Below, piece by piece: positions 55,672-64,000 of a DNA stretch of 64,000 nt. The DNA is from Pandoraea anapnoica (lineage in GTDB: Bacteria; Pseudomonadota; Gammaproteobacteria; Burkholderiales; Burkholderiaceae), in contig NZ_CABPSP010000003.1 in the NCBI RefSeq assembly GCF_902459765.1, positions 496,001 to 560,000 of the forward strand, written 5' to 3'. The position numbers and the translations under genes were made by a program. Numbering within the stretch: the stretch's first letter is position 1; each line of letters opens with the position of its first letter. Below the pieces are notes generated by a model. That model had not been told where the DNA came from. It worked only from the letters and a program-made list of their open reading frames with translations, and made no database searches.

Positions 55672-56573
55672 TGACGCAATCGAAAACGCTGAGCACTGCC
55701 GAGGCGCTCTCTCCTGAGTTCGCCATTTTCGGTGAGCCGATCGAAGCGGCGATGACACGCAATGTGCGTGACGCGCTGGAGGAAGACATCGGCAGCGGCG
55801 ACCTGACGGGCCTGCTGGTGCCGCAGGACGAAATGGCGCATGCACGCATCATCGTGCGCGAGTCGGCCGTGCTCTGCGGTGTGCGCTGGTTCGAGCGCTG
55901 CATGCAGGGCGTGGACCCGTCCGTACGCGTGCAGTGGCACTACCGCGAAGGCGAGCGCATGGCACCCGATTCGGTGGTGTGCGATATCCAGGGCCCGGCG
56001 CGCGCGTTGCTCACGGGTGAGCGCACATCGATGAATTTCCTTCAGATGCTCTCTGGCGTTGCGACCTCCGTGCGCCGGTATGCGGATATCGTGGAAGGTA
56101 CCAAGGCACGCGTCCTCGATACGCGCAAGACGTTGCCCGGCCTGCGTCTCGCACAGAAGTTTGCGGTGCTCGTCGGGGGTGGGGCGAATCAACGTCTCGC
56201 GCTCTACGACGGCATTCTCATCAAAGAGAATCACATCGCGGCCGCTGGCGGTATTCGTCAGGTGCTGGCAAACGCCGATCGTCTGGCTGACGGAGCGTCC
56301 GTCCAGATCGAAGTGGAGTCGCTGGAAGAATTGGCGACGGCGCTCGAATGCGGCGCAACGTCGATCCTGCTCGATAACTTCACGTTGGAAATGATGCGCG
56401 AAGCGGCGCGTATCTCGGATGGACGTGCTGTGCTGGAAGCGTCGGGCGGCATCAATCTTGAAACGGTGCGTGCGATTGCGGAGACGGGCGTCGACCGTAT
56501 TTCCATCGGTGGGCTGACGAAGGATGTCCGCGCGACCGACTTCTCCATGCGGATTCTGGAGACGGTGGGGTAA
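55671..56573 (+). CDS. nadC: Nicotinate-nucleotide pyrophosphorylase (carboxylating)
   Basis: Converts quinolinate and PRPP into nicotinate mononucleotide. The 300-residue protein has RTSMNFLQMLSGVATSVRRY, cited in part, DTRKTLPGLR, IKENHIAAAGG and the ending ASGGINLETVRAIAETGVDRIS, cited in part. It is translationally coupled to nadA and converges on nadB, so the three de novo NAD genes sit together. Confidence 0.97.
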   Translation: MTQSKTLSTAEALSPEFAIFGEPIEAAMTRNVRDALEEDIGSGDLTGLLVPQDEMAHARIIVRESAVLCGVRWFERCMQGVDPSVRVQWHYREGERMAPDSVVCDIQGPARALLTGERTSMNFLQMLSGVATSVRRYADIVEGTKARVLDTRKTLPGLRLAQKFAVLVGGGANQRLALYDGILIKENHIAAAGGIRQVLANADRLADGASVQIEVESLEELATALECGATSILLDNFTLEMMREAARISDGRAVLEASGGINLETVRAIAETGVDRISIGGLTKDVRATDFSMRILETVG

Positions 56574-56617
56574 ACGTCGCGATTCGATTCGCCGCGCTGA
56601 AATAGCGTGGCAAACGA

Positions 56618-56646
56618 AAGGCCGCAGGTTTTACCCTGCGGCCTTT
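56618..56646. terminator. Bidirectional terminator nadC/nadB
   Basis: AAAGGCCGCAGG, a 6-nt loop and CCTGCGGCCTTT form a 12-bp perfect stem that works on both strands. Confidence 0.92.
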
Positions 56647-56673
56647 CTGTTTGCTTGCTCGCGAGCGCCCGGC

Positions 56674-58278
56674 TTACCGCTTGCGGCGCGGCAGCGGTGG
56701 CGAAATCACTGTCGGCAGCGCCTTCGGCAGCGTATCGGGGAAGTCGCGCGAGAAGTGCAGCCCCCGGCTTTCGCGACGCGACAACGCGCTGTCGACGATC
56801 AGCGACGCGACGTCGACCAGATTTCGCAACTCAAGCAAATCCCGGCTGACGCGGAAATTCGCGTAGTACTCGGCGATCTCTTCGCGCAGCAGGGCAATGC
56901 GATGCTGCGCACGCTCCAGTCGCTTGGTCGTGCGCACGATGCCGACGTAGTTCCACATCATGCGGCGCAGCTCGTCCCAATTATGGGCGACGACGACTTC
57001 TTCGTCCGCATCCGAGACGCGGCTTTCGTCCCACGCGGGCGCGTCGATGGTGGGCGGATACGTGGCTTCGTCCCGTTGGATATCTTCTGCCGCCGCCTTC
57101 CCCAGCACAATGCACTCCAGCAGGGAGTTGCTGGCAAGCCGGTTCGCGCCGTGCAGGCCCGTGTATGTCGCTTCGCCGACGGCGTAAAGCCCCGGCAGAT
57201 CGGTGCGGCCGCGCATATCGGTCACAACCCCGCCGCAGGTGTAGTGCGCTGCGGGTACTACCGGAATCGGCTGCTTCGTGATGTCGATGCCCAGCTCTGC
57301 GCAGCGGGCCAGAATCGTCGGGAAATGCTCGCGCAGGAACTCGGGACTTTGGTGGCTGATGTCGAGATACACGCAGTCGAGACCGTGCTTTTTCATCTCG
57401 AAGTCGATGGCGCGGGCCACGATGTCGCGTGGCGCGAGTTCGGCGCGCGGATCGTGTTGCAGCATGAAGCGGGTACCGTCGGGCAGCACCAGGCGGCCAC
57501 CTTCGCCGCGCACCGCTTCCGTGATCAGAAACGACTTGGCGTAAGGATGATAGAGGCACGTCGGGTGGAACTGGATGAACTCCATGTTCGCAATGCGGCA
57601 CCCCGCGCGCGACGCCATGGCAATGCCGTCGCCGGTCGCGGTATCGGGGTTCGTTGTGTAGAGATAGACCTTGCCCGCGCCGCCGGTGGCCAGCACCGTA
57701 TGCCGGGCCGTAATAGCATGCACCTCGCCGGTGCCGAGATCCTGAACGTACAACCCCTGACAGTGACGGCCGACTGTGGGCGCGTCGTCGGCGCGATCGG
57801 AGGTGATCAGATCGACGGCGAAGTGGTTCTCGAAGAGGGTGATGTTCGGATGTTCGCGCACGCGCTCGGTGAGCGTCGCGATGACGGCATGCCCGGTGGC
57901 GTCGGCGGCGTGGATGATGCGTCGGTGGCTATGTCCGCCTTCGCGCGTCAGGTGAAAGCCGAGTTCGGCCTCGGAGTCACGGGTAAAAGGTACGCCCTGT
58001 TCGATGAGCCATTCGACGGCTCCGCGGCTGTGTTCGACGATGAATCGCGTGGCTGCTTCGTCGCAGAGTCCTGCGCCAGCGATCAGCGTATCGGAGACAT
58101 GCTCGTCGACGCTGTCGGTTGAATCCAGTACGGCGGCGATGCCACCCTGTGCCCAGTCGCTCGCACCTTCGGGCATCGGACGTTTGGCGACGAGCGCCAC
58201 GCGGCAGGTATTGGCCAGATGCAGGGCGACGGACTGGCCGGCGAGCCCGCTGCCGACGATGACGACATCGAAATTCAT
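56674..58278 (-). CDS. nadB: L-aspartate oxidase
   Basis: The flavoenzyme that oxidises aspartate to iminoaspartate, the substrate of NadA. The 534-residue protein has the FAD-binding VVIVGSGLAGQSVALHL, the QGGIAAVL segment, HHxxxR-region features (GGHSHRRIIHAAD) and GLYAVGEATYTGLHGANRLASNS, cited in part. The start MNFDVVIVGSG at 58278 puts the dinucleotide fold at the N-terminus; 32 further upstream residues are in frame but not family-like. Confidence 0.96.
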   Translation of the reverse strand: MNFDVVIVGSGLAGQSVALHLANTCRVALVAKRPMPEGASDWAQGGIAAVLDSTDSVDEHVSDTLIAGAGLCDEAATRFIVEHSRGAVEWLIEQGVPFTRDSEAELGFHLTREGGHSHRRIIHAADATGHAVIATLTERVREHPNITLFENHFAVDLITSDRADDAPTVGRHCQGLYVQDLGTGEVHAITARHTVLATGGAGKVYLYTTNPDTATGDGIAMASRAGCRIANMEFIQFHPTCLYHPYAKSFLITEAVRGEGGRLVLPDGTRFMLQHDPRAELAPRDIVARAIDFEMKKHGLDCVYLDISHQSPEFLREHFPTILARCAELGIDITKQPIPVVPAAHYTCGGVVTDMRGRTDLPGLYAVGEATYTGLHGANRLASNSLLECIVLGKAAAEDIQRDEATYPPTIDAPAWDESRVSDADEEVVVAHNWDELRRMMWNYVGIVRTTKRLERAQHRIALLREEIAEYYANFRVSRDLLELRNLVDVASLIVDSALSRRESRGLHFSRDFPDTLPKALPTVISPPLPRRKR

Positions 58279-58454
58279 GATACGCGCGGTGTCTGGGATC
58301 GACGCGACGACACTGGCGCGATCCTCGTAATGGGAGAGGATCCAGTATAGCGAGTCAATACGCGCGTGGCACATGACCCTATGCGCACATCGGGGAAATT
58401 GCGACTTGAAAGACTACGCATAGCGTAGCGGTGCAATTTTCGGGACGCCCAAAC

Positions 58455-58480
58455 GAAAATACCCCGCCAGAGGCGGGGTA
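58455..58480 (-). terminator. Intrinsic terminator of the rpmB-rpmG operon
   Basis: TACCCCGCC, a 3-nt loop and GGCGGGGTA form a 9-bp stem followed on the minus strand by ATTTTC. It lies about 40 nt after rpmG. Confidence 0.82.
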
Positions 58481-58521
58481 TCGAACGCAGTAGCAAGCTA
58501 CTGCGATGAAACCTGTTGATC

Positions 58522-58689
58522 TTATTTGATCTTGGTTTCTTTGTATTCGACGTGCTTACGAGCCACCGGGTCGAACTTGCTGATAGCCATCTTTTCCGGA
58601 TGGGTACGCTTGTTCTTGGTGGTCGTGTAGAAATGACCCGTACCTGCGGTCGATTCCAGTTTGATCTTGTCGCGAGCGCCTTTTGCCAT
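58522..58689 (-). CDS. rpmG: 50S ribosomal protein L33
   Basis: A 55-residue basic ribosomal protein reading [20 protein letters not shown] at the start and VEYKETKIK at the end. There is no CxxC zinc motif, so it is the zinc-independent form. It is 15 nt downstream of rpmB in the usual rpmB-rpmG operon. An AGGAGCTCAT site precedes the ATG. Confidence 0.96.
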   Translation of the reverse strand: MAKGARDKIKLESTAGTGHFYTTTKNKRTHPEKMAISKFDPVARKHVEYKETKIK

Positions 58690-58704
58690 GATGAGCTCCT
58701 AAAC

Positions 58705-58938
58705 TTAGATGGCGTTACGCGAACGCAGGTCCGCGAGAACGACATCGATGCCGACCTTATCGATCAGGCGCAAGCCGGCGTTCGAAAGACGCAGACGAAC
58801 AAAGCGGTTTTCGCTCTCAACCCAGAACCGGCGATTTTGCAAGTTCGGGAGGAAACGACGCTTGGTTTTGTTATTGGCGTGGGAAACGTTGTTGCCGACC
58901 ATCGGCGCTTTCCCGGTCACTTGACATACGCGTGCCAT
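58705..58938 (-). CDS. rpmB: 50S ribosomal protein L28
   Basis: A 77-residue basic large-subunit protein with the family start [20 protein letters not shown] and the [12 protein letters not shown] segment. It is the first gene of the rpmB-rpmG operon. Confidence 0.97.
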   Translation of the reverse strand: MARVCQVTGKAPMVGNNVSHANNKTKRRFLPNLQNRRFWVESENRFVRLRLSNAGLRLIDKVGIDVVLADLRSRNAI

Positions 58939-59162
58939 GAAGCACTCCTAACCCAGAATTCTGTGTAAAAAAAGGTGAGTCGAAAAGACAGACCGCGATA
59001 ATACCACAAAAATCCCAGACAAATCAATCGCTTTAGTCGATGTAGGACGTGAGTCCCTGGCGGGAAACGTCTGTCGGAGATTCGGGGAAGGGACGGAGTA
59101 TAGCGTAAGCCGGGCCCGAATGCGACCCGGTTGCCAAATTTATGTGCAGGGTGTTGTTCCCA

Positions 59163-59837
59163 TCACAGTTCACCGCCCTCGGCCATTGAGTAGGTGGTGT
59201 CTCCCGCCACGATGAAATGATCGAGCAGACGGATCTCCAGCAGGGCCAGCGCATCGCCCAGCTGACGCGTGAGCGCAATATCGGCCGCACTTGGCGTCGG
59301 GATGCCTGACGGGTGATTGTGGGCCACGATGATGGCAGCCGCATGAAGGTCCAGCGCTGCACGCACGATTTCCCTTGGGTAGGCGCATGTCTGGGTGAGT
59401 GTGCCCTCAAACATGATGCGCGTGCCTACCAGCCGGTGTGCTGCATCCAGAAACAGGCAGACGAAGCGCTCGCGAGACATATCCTGCAATGTGAGCCGCA
59501 GATAGTCGCGTACGCGGGTGGGCGAATCGAGCAGGCAGCCCGTTTGCATCCCCTCGCGCAACATGCGGCGCGCGACTTCGAGGGCCGCCTGAAATTGAAG
59601 CGATTTCGCCTGACCAAGCCCCGGTATCTGACGCAGCGTCTCGAACGGGGTGGCAAGCAGGCGGGCAAGCGAGCCGGTGTGGGTCAGCAGCTCGCGCCCG
59701 AGTTCGACGGCGTTGCGGCCTTGCGAACCGGTGCGCAGCAGGATGGCGAGCAATTCGGCGTCGGACAGAGCATTCGGCCCGTGGGCCAGCATTTTTTCAC
59801 GGGGGCGCTCAGCGACCGGCCAGTGGGCGATGGACAT
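59163..59837 (-). CDS. radC: RadC family JAB/MPN-domain protein
   Basis: The 224-residue protein has an N-terminal helix-hairpin-helix region (about 25-95, IPGLGQAKSLQ) and a JAMM-type metal site: His173 and His175 in HNHPSG, Ser177 and Asp186. The historical link to DNA repair is doubtful and the true role is unknown. The ATG at 59837 has a CTGGAG site just upstream; the frame is open 63 codons further but those lack family features. Confidence 0.93.
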   Translation of the reverse strand: MSIAHWPVAERPREKMLAHGPNALSDAELLAILLRTGSQGRNAVELGRELLTHTGSLARLLATPFETLRQIPGLGQAKSLQFQAALEVARRMLREGMQTGCLLDSPTRVRDYLRLTLQDMSRERFVCLFLDAAHRLVGTRIMFEGTLTQTCAYPREIVRAALDLHAAAIIVAHNHPSGIPTPSAADIALTRQLGDALALLEIRLLDHFIVAGDTTYSMAEGGEL

Positions 59838-60024
59838 GACGACTCCAGGATCGGGGACCGATGATCGGACACGGCCACGCGCATGATCGCGGGTGTCACG
59901 AATGACAGGGGAAAGACAAACCGGAAAGCCGCCACGGGAAAATTTCGGGGCGGCTTTGATGGGGAGCCGGACGCGCAACGCGTCGTCGCTTACAATAATA
60001 GCTTGACCTTGCTGTGAGACCCCC

Positions 60025-60480
60025 ATGAGTTCTGTTGCAACCCCCGTGGTTCAAGACAATTCCTATCTGACGCTCCACTACCGGATTGGCGCGCCCGACG
60101 GCGCGGACATTGTCAACACTTTCGAAGGCACCCCTGCAACGATGCAGCTGGGCGGCGGCCAGATGGCGCCGACGCTGGAGCAGGCGATGCTGGGCATGAC
60201 AGTGGGGGAGCGACGCCGCATCGAGTTGGCACCGGAGCAGGCCTTTGGCCCGCGCAATCCGGATCTGCTGCAACGCGTCTCGATGAAGACGTTGCAGGAG
60301 AACAGCAACTTCGGGGAAGAATATAGCGTTGGCGATCTGGTCGAGTTCAACGCGCCGAGCGGTGGCCGCTATGCGGGCATCCTGCGCGAACTGGGCGAAG
60401 GCTGGGCATTGTTTGACTTCAACCATCCGCTGGCTGGTCAGCCGATCGTGTTCGAAGTCCAGATTATCGGCATTCTGTAG
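60025..60480 (+). CDS. fkpB: FKBP-type peptidyl-prolyl isomerase, SlpA/FkpB type
   Basis: A 151-residue cytoplasmic isomerase/chaperone of the SlyD/FkpB group: [20 protein letters not shown], cited in part, [25 protein letters not shown], cited in part, and an inserted-flap region before [18 protein letters not shown], cited in part. It has no His-rich tail, which separates it from SlyD. ispH follows at 8 nt, the same fkpB-ispH pair as in E. coli. Confidence 0.93.
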   Translation: MSSVATPVVQDNSYLTLHYRIGAPDGADIVNTFEGTPATMQLGGGQMAPTLEQAMLGMTVGERRRIELAPEQAFGPRNPDLLQRVSMKTLQENSNFGEEYSVGDLVEFNAPSGGRYAGILRELGEGWALFDFNHPLAGQPIVFEVQIIGIL

Positions 60481-60488
60481 GAATCGAA

Positions 60489-61460
60489 ATGAGCGCCACC
60501 CAAGTCGTAGCACCGACGCTGTCGGATGCAGAAATCCTGCTGGCTCAGCCGCGCGGCTTTTGCGCGGGTGTCGACCGCGCGATCGAGATTGTCGAGCGCG
60601 CCCTGGCGATGTACGGCGCACCCATCTACGTGCGTCACGAAATCGTGCACAACGTATATGTCGTCGAGAACCTTCGCAAGAAGGGGGCGATCTTCATCGA
60701 AGAATTGTCCGATGTGCCTTCGGGCAACACGCTGATCTTCAGCGCGCACGGTGTCTCGCAAGCGGTGCGTGCGGAGGCGGAATCGCGCGGCCTGCGCATT
60801 TTCGATGCGACTTGCCCGCTCGTGACGAAGGTTCACGTCGAAGTCGCCAAGATGCGCGGACAAGGTCTCGAAATCATCATGATCGGCCACAAGGGGCACC
60901 CCGAAGTGGAAGGCACGATGGGCCAGTCGGGCGAGGGCATGTTCCTCGTCGAGACGATCGAAGACGTGCTTGCGCTGCAAGTGGCGGACGAAAGCAAGCT
61001 GGCTTTTGTGACGCAGACGACGTTGTCGGTCGACGACGCCGCCGAAGTCATCAACGCACTCAAGAAGCGCTTCCCGCTGATTACCGAGCCGAAGAAGCAG
61101 GACATCTGCTACGCCACGCAGAACCGTCAGGACGCCGTGAAGTTCATGGCGCCGCAGTGCGACGTGGTCGTGGTCGTCGGCAGCCCGAACAGTTCCAATT
61201 CGAACCGTCTGCGTGAAGTGGCCGAGAAGATGGGCGTGCCGGCCTATATGGTGGATTCACCTGATCAGCTCAAGCCGGAGTGGTTCGACGGCAAGCGCCG
61301 CATCGGTGTGACGGCTGGCGCATCGGCACCCGAGGTGCTGGCGCAGTCGATCGTGTCGCGTCTGCGCGAATTGGGTGTCAATCAGGTCAGGGTGCTCGAC
61401 GGCGTGGAAGAGAACATCGCGTTCCCGCTGCCCAAGGGCTTGACCCAAATGGCGAGCTAA
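60489..61460 (+). CDS. ispH: 4-hydroxy-3-methylbut-2-enyl diphosphate reductase
   Basis: The last enzyme of the MEP isoprenoid pathway. The 323-residue protein carries the three Cys that bind the [4Fe-4S] cluster: Cys25 in [11 protein letters not shown], one in [11 protein letters not shown] and one in [11 protein letters not shown]. Further motifs are SAHGVSQ and [11 protein letters not shown]. It is co-directional with fkpB and probably in one transcript. Confidence 0.97.
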   Translation: MSATQVVAPTLSDAEILLAQPRGFCAGVDRAIEIVERALAMYGAPIYVRHEIVHNVYVVENLRKKGAIFIEELSDVPSGNTLIFSAHGVSQAVRAEAESRGLRIFDATCPLVTKVHVEVAKMRGQGLEIIMIGHKGHPEVEGTMGQSGEGMFLVETIEDVLALQVADESKLAFVTQTTLSVDDAAEVINALKKRFPLITEPKKQDICYATQNRQDAVKFMAPQCDVVVVVGSPNSSNSNRLREVAEKMGVPAYMVDSPDQLKPEWFDGKRRIGVTAGASAPEVLAQSIVSRLRELGVNQVRVLDGVEENIAFPLPKGLTQMAS

Positions 61461-62225
61461 GCAGCACGCCGGGCTGGCTTGCCGCGCCCGCGGCGCACTG
61501 ACCATACCCAGCAGCAAGAATCACGACCGGCGCTCACACCGCATGGTCGATCAACCGGGTGCCGTACCTCACGGCCCCGTTTTTTTTACGCCTGTCCCGC
61601 GCGCGGGCTCTCCCACCCCCACGCCATTTCCCGCTCCCCAGCCGTTATCGGTCGCATCAGGCCACCTGACGTTGCCGAGCGTCGTTCGTCCATCCGCCCG
61701 CCATCCACCGCCAAAACTCGTTGCGGCGTTCTCGCATCGTCACCTCAAATTTCGCAAAACCGCCGCACGTCGGAATTTGGAAGTTTTAACGTCTCGTCAG
61801 CCAAAACCGAATGACGTTATTGATAATTCAACGAATATAGAATTAAAGAACATCAAGGGTGTCCGGATTTCCAGAATCTAATTATTTATATGCTTGCTTA
61901 ATTAGAAAGAACCCTCCAAATCAAATGGGCATGCTAATTGCTTATTAGATTGATATGGCATCCGGGCCCTTGAATGGTGCACCGGTTGCACCATAAGGCC
62001 GCCCGGGGAGTCGCGCGCGGGCGCGTAAAGTCATTCACAAATTCGGGGTTGCGCTTTTGAAAAGATAGGGTTGCACAAGTCGGTATAAAACCTTAGTCCT
62101 CCATTATGGAAAACCCTGTGGCTACGGGCGTCGCAGCCGCAAAGAATGGAGTTACAATGCGCGCGTTTCGCATACGAAACATCGATTTGGCGTTATTAAA
62201 TCGCCGACAATCTGGAGATAATCAC
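61461..62225. other. 765-nt AT-rich, repeat-rich spacer between ispH and livK
   Basis: No gene is supported. From about 61740 the sequence turns AT-rich. It contains CTAATTA-N14-TAATTAG (61878-61905), CTAAT-N5-ATTAG (61933-61947), a dyad at 61974-61994, and GGTTGC-type direct repeats near 61984, 62048 and 62069. It is probably a complex control region for the Liv transport genes. Confidence 0.6.
61974..61994. promoter_or_regulatory. Dyad upstream of the Liv substrate-binding gene
   Basis: ATGGTGCA and TGCACCAT are perfect complements around CCGGT. It sits about 230 nt before the start codon and looks like an operator for a dimeric regulator; the regulator is unknown. Confidence 0.5.
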
Positions 62226-63434
62226 ATGCAACTCAAGTTCGCGAAGGTACTGCCCGTAGTCGCCGCAGTGACGCTGCTGGCGGCTTGCGGCCAGAAGGAA
62301 GAAAAGCAGGCCGATTCGGGTGCCGCTTCTGCACCTGCCGCGACGACTGCCGCCAGCGGGGGCGGCGATGCGGTTGTCATTAAGATCGGTCACGTTGCAC
62401 CGTTGACGGGCCAAATTGCTCACTTGGGCAAAGATAACGAAAATGGTGCACGCCTGGCCATTGAAGAGGCTAACAAAGCGGGTCTGACCATCGATGGCAA
62501 GCCGGTCAAGCTTGAGCTGGTAGCGGAAGACGACGCCGCCGATCCGAAGACCGCAACGCAGGTTGCTCAGAAGCTCGTCGACGAGAAGGTTGTCGCCGTG
62601 GTGGGCCACTTGAATTCGGGCACGACAATTCCGGCGTCGAAGATCTACAGCGATGCGGGCATCGTGCAGATCTCGCCGTCGGCGACCAACCCGGCTTACA
62701 CGCTGCAGGGCTTCAAGACGACCTATCGCGTGGTCGCTACCGACGCGCAACAGGGTCCGGCACTGGCTAACTACGCGACCAAGTCGCTTAACGCCAAGTC
62801 GGTCGCCATCGTCGACGACGCCACGGCATACGGCAAGGGTCTGGCTGATGAGTTCGAGAAGACCGCCAAGGCCAACGGCCTGAAGGTGCTCTCGCACGAC
62901 GCGACCAATGACAAGGCCACGGACTTCCGCGCCATTCTGACCAAGATCAAGGGTGAGAAGCCGGACATCATCATGTACGGCGGTATGGATGCCACCGGTG
63001 GCCCGTTCGCCAAGCAATCGAAGGAACTGGGTATTGGCGCCAAGGTGCTGGCCGGTGACGGCGTGTGTACCGACAAGGTGGCCGAACTCGCGGGCGACGC
63101 CATCGACAACATCGTCTGCTCGGAAGCGGGTATGGCGCTGTCGAAGATGGAAGGCGGTGCGGACTTCTCGAAGCGTTACGAAGACCGCTTCAAGCAGCCG
63201 ATCCAGATCTACGCCCCGTTCACGTATGACGCTGTGAACGTGATCGTCGACGCGATGAAGCGTGCCAACTCGACAGACCCGGCCAAGATCCTGGCGGCTA
63301 TGCCGGCCACGGACTACAAGGGTGTCATCGGCCACATCGCCTTCGACAGCAAGGGCGATATGAAGGAGCCGGTGATCACGCTCTACAACTACAAGGATAA
63401 GAAGAAGAGCGTGCTTGACGTGGTGAAGATGTAA
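62226..63434 (+). CDS. livK: Branched-chain amino acid-type ABC transporter substrate-binding lipoprotein
   Basis: A 402-residue periplasmic binding protein anchored as a lipoprotein: the lipobox is LAAC with Cys21 as the lipidated residue. A Ser/Ala-rich linker of about 30 residues follows, and then the two-lobed Leu/Ile/Val-binding fold (IKIGHVAPLTGQIAHLGKDN, cited in part; SPSATNPAYT; YGGMDATGGPF). The substrate may be a branched-chain or another amino acid. The start follows a CTGGAGA site; the frame is open upstream without family features. The permease gene follows. Confidence 0.92.
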   Translation: MQLKFAKVLPVVAAVTLLAACGQKEEKQADSGAASAPAATTAASGGGDAVVIKIGHVAPLTGQIAHLGKDNENGARLAIEEANKAGLTIDGKPVKLELVAEDDAADPKTATQVAQKLVDEKVVAVVGHLNSGTTIPASKIYSDAGIVQISPSATNPAYTLQGFKTTYRVVATDAQQGPALANYATKSLNAKSVAIVDDATAYGKGLADEFEKTAKANGLKVLSHDATNDKATDFRAILTKIKGEKPDIIMYGGMDATGGPFAKQSKELGIGAKVLAGDGVCTDKVAELAGDAIDNIVCSEAGMALSKMEGGADFSKRYEDRFKQPIQIYAPFTYDAVNVIVDAMKRANSTDPAKILAAMPATDYKGVIGHIAFDSKGDMKEPVITLYNYKDKKKSVLDVVKM

Positions 63435-63457
63435 GTCCCGGGCGCTCGCGCCATGAA

Positions 63458-63488
63458 ACGGCACCGCTGCCTACCCGTTCGGTGCCGT
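63458..63488 (+). terminator. First hairpin between livK and livH
   Basis: ACGGCACCG and CGGTGCCGT form a perfect 9-bp stem with a 13-nt loop. There is no T-run, so it is more likely an mRNA-stabilising or processing element than a full terminator. Confidence 0.5.
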
Positions 63489-63502
63489 ATCACTATCTGC
63501 GG

Positions 63503-63537
63503 AAAGAGGCCGTGCCTGCATGACGGGCACGGCTCTT
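63503..63537 (+). terminator. Second hairpin between livK and livH (attenuator-like)
   Basis: CCGTGCC and GGCACGG with flanking AAGAG/CTCTT pairing form a long, one-bulge stem followed by the pyrimidine-rich CTTCTCCT. It may reduce expression of the permease relative to the binding protein. Confidence 0.5.
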
Positions 63538-63645
63538 CTCCTGACACAGGATTACGCCTCATAACCCGCAGTTCTCTCGGCCCCCTCGCGCGCCCTATCG
63601 GGCAAGCGTGTCGAGAGCCCGTTTCCGGGACAAGGAGTTAGCTTC

Positions 63646-64000
63646 ATGGATATTTTTATCCAACAAATCTTGAACGGCCTCGTGCTTGGCAGCGTCTACG
63701 CGATCATTGCACTGGGCTATACGATGGTCTACGGCATTCTGGGCATCATCAACTTTGCCCACGCCGATGTGATGATGATCGGCGCGATGGTCGCGTTGTC
63801 CACCATCAACCTGCTTCTGAAGATCGCGCCGGACATGAACCCGGCGCTCATGCTGGCCATTGCCACGCTCGTGTGTATGCCCGTGTGTGCGATAGCCAAC
63901 TTCGTGATCGAGCGTGTGGCCTACCGGCCGTTGCGTAATGCGCCGCGCCTGGCCCCTCTGATCACCGCCATCGGCGTCTCCCTGCTGCTGCAGACGATCG
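63646..64000 (+). CDS. livH: Branched-chain amino acid-type ABC transporter permease LivH (partial at right edge)
   Basis: The first 118 codons are visible. The product begins MDIFIQQILNGLVLGSVYAI and continues ALGYTMVYGILGIINFAHAD, the LivH N-terminal signature, with hydrophobic helices and VAYRPLRNAPRLAPLITAIG. It is an inner-membrane permease working with the binding protein encoded upstream. An AAGGAG site lies 7 nt before the ATG. The gene runs off the window. Confidence 0.93.
   Translation, partial: MDIFIQQILNGLVLGSVYAIIALGYTMVYGILGIINFAHADVMMIGAMVALSTINLLLKIAPDMNPALMLAIATLVCMPVCAIANFVIERVAYRPLRNAPRLAPLITAIGVSLLLQTI

Noticed and set aside
61461-62225. tRNA, riboswitch or small protein gene in the spacer before livK
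   Set aside because: No cloverleaf, no recognised riboswitch core and no frame with a ribosome binding site were seen.

Overview
The window is GC-rich chromosomal DNA of a betaproteobacterium. Gene order and protein character point to the Burkholderiaceae, most likely Pandoraea or a close relative. This is an inference from the run adk / kdsB / trm112 / lpxK / exbD / exbB next to xseA-sodB, from rpsT beside a DUF3579 gene and argF, and from clpS-clpA beside a csp gene. No database search was possible. I see no rRNA, tRNA, CRISPR array, insertion sequence or prophage. Most of the window is ordinary, densely packed core genome with a few accessory islets.

Layout. 1-4.2 kb: end of a CFA/I (CS1)-type chaperone-usher fimbrial locus (usher C-terminal part, CblD/CfaE-like tip protein) and a convergent LuxR-type response regulator. 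4.3-13.8 kb: plsY, yajQ, murB, a patatin-like lipase, ppnP, argF, a DUF3579 gene, rpsT, murJ and a SirB1-family gene. 13.9-23.3 kb: a Mpo1-like membrane protein, an HSD10-like dehydrogenase, the adk and kdsB-trm112-lpxK-exbD-exbB genes, xseA, sodB and an HD-GYP gene. 23.3-30.5 kb: a DUF192 protein, two tandem small secreted Lys/His-rich proteins, an RluE-type pseudouridine synthase, icd, three small unknown envelope genes, a VOC protein and a divergent LysR/SDR pair. 30.8-36.3 kb: an orphan glycosyltransferase and a LysR-controlled Rieske oxygenase operon in the order nagAa-nagG-nagH-nagAb (predicted salicylate 5-hydroxylase). 36.8-44.4 kb: csp, clpS-clpA, dut, a luciferase-like monooxygenase, an MFS transporter and coaBC. 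44.5-49.1 kb: ribF, ileS, lspA. 49.3-54.4 kb: purN, an RNA m5C methyltransferase, an MscS channel and a fatty acid desaturase. 54.5-58.3 kb: nadA-nadC facing nadB. 58.5-61.5 kb: rpmB-rpmG, radC, fkpB, ispH. 62.2-64 kb: a Liv-type substrate-binding lipoprotein and the start of livH, cut by the window edge.

Genes working together: envelope building (murB, murJ, lpxK, kdsB, plsY, lspA, exbBD); de novo NAD synthesis (nadB to nadA to nadC); N-end-rule proteolysis (ClpS feeding ClpA); a four-component oxygenase with its own electron chain (reductase NagAa to ferredoxin NagAb to oxygenase NagGH) under a NahR/NagR-like regulator.

I found no convincing new multi-gene system. The signals most worth a second look are non-coding: a palindrome shared by the icd and DUF3579 upstream regions, a long inverted repeat between the LysR gene and the oxygenase operon, a cluster of DnaA-box-like sequences before xseA, two apparently leaderless genes (murJ, purN), an NtrC-like dyad upstream of ppnP, a 13-G tract, and repeat-rich AT-rich spacers before livK and after nagAb.
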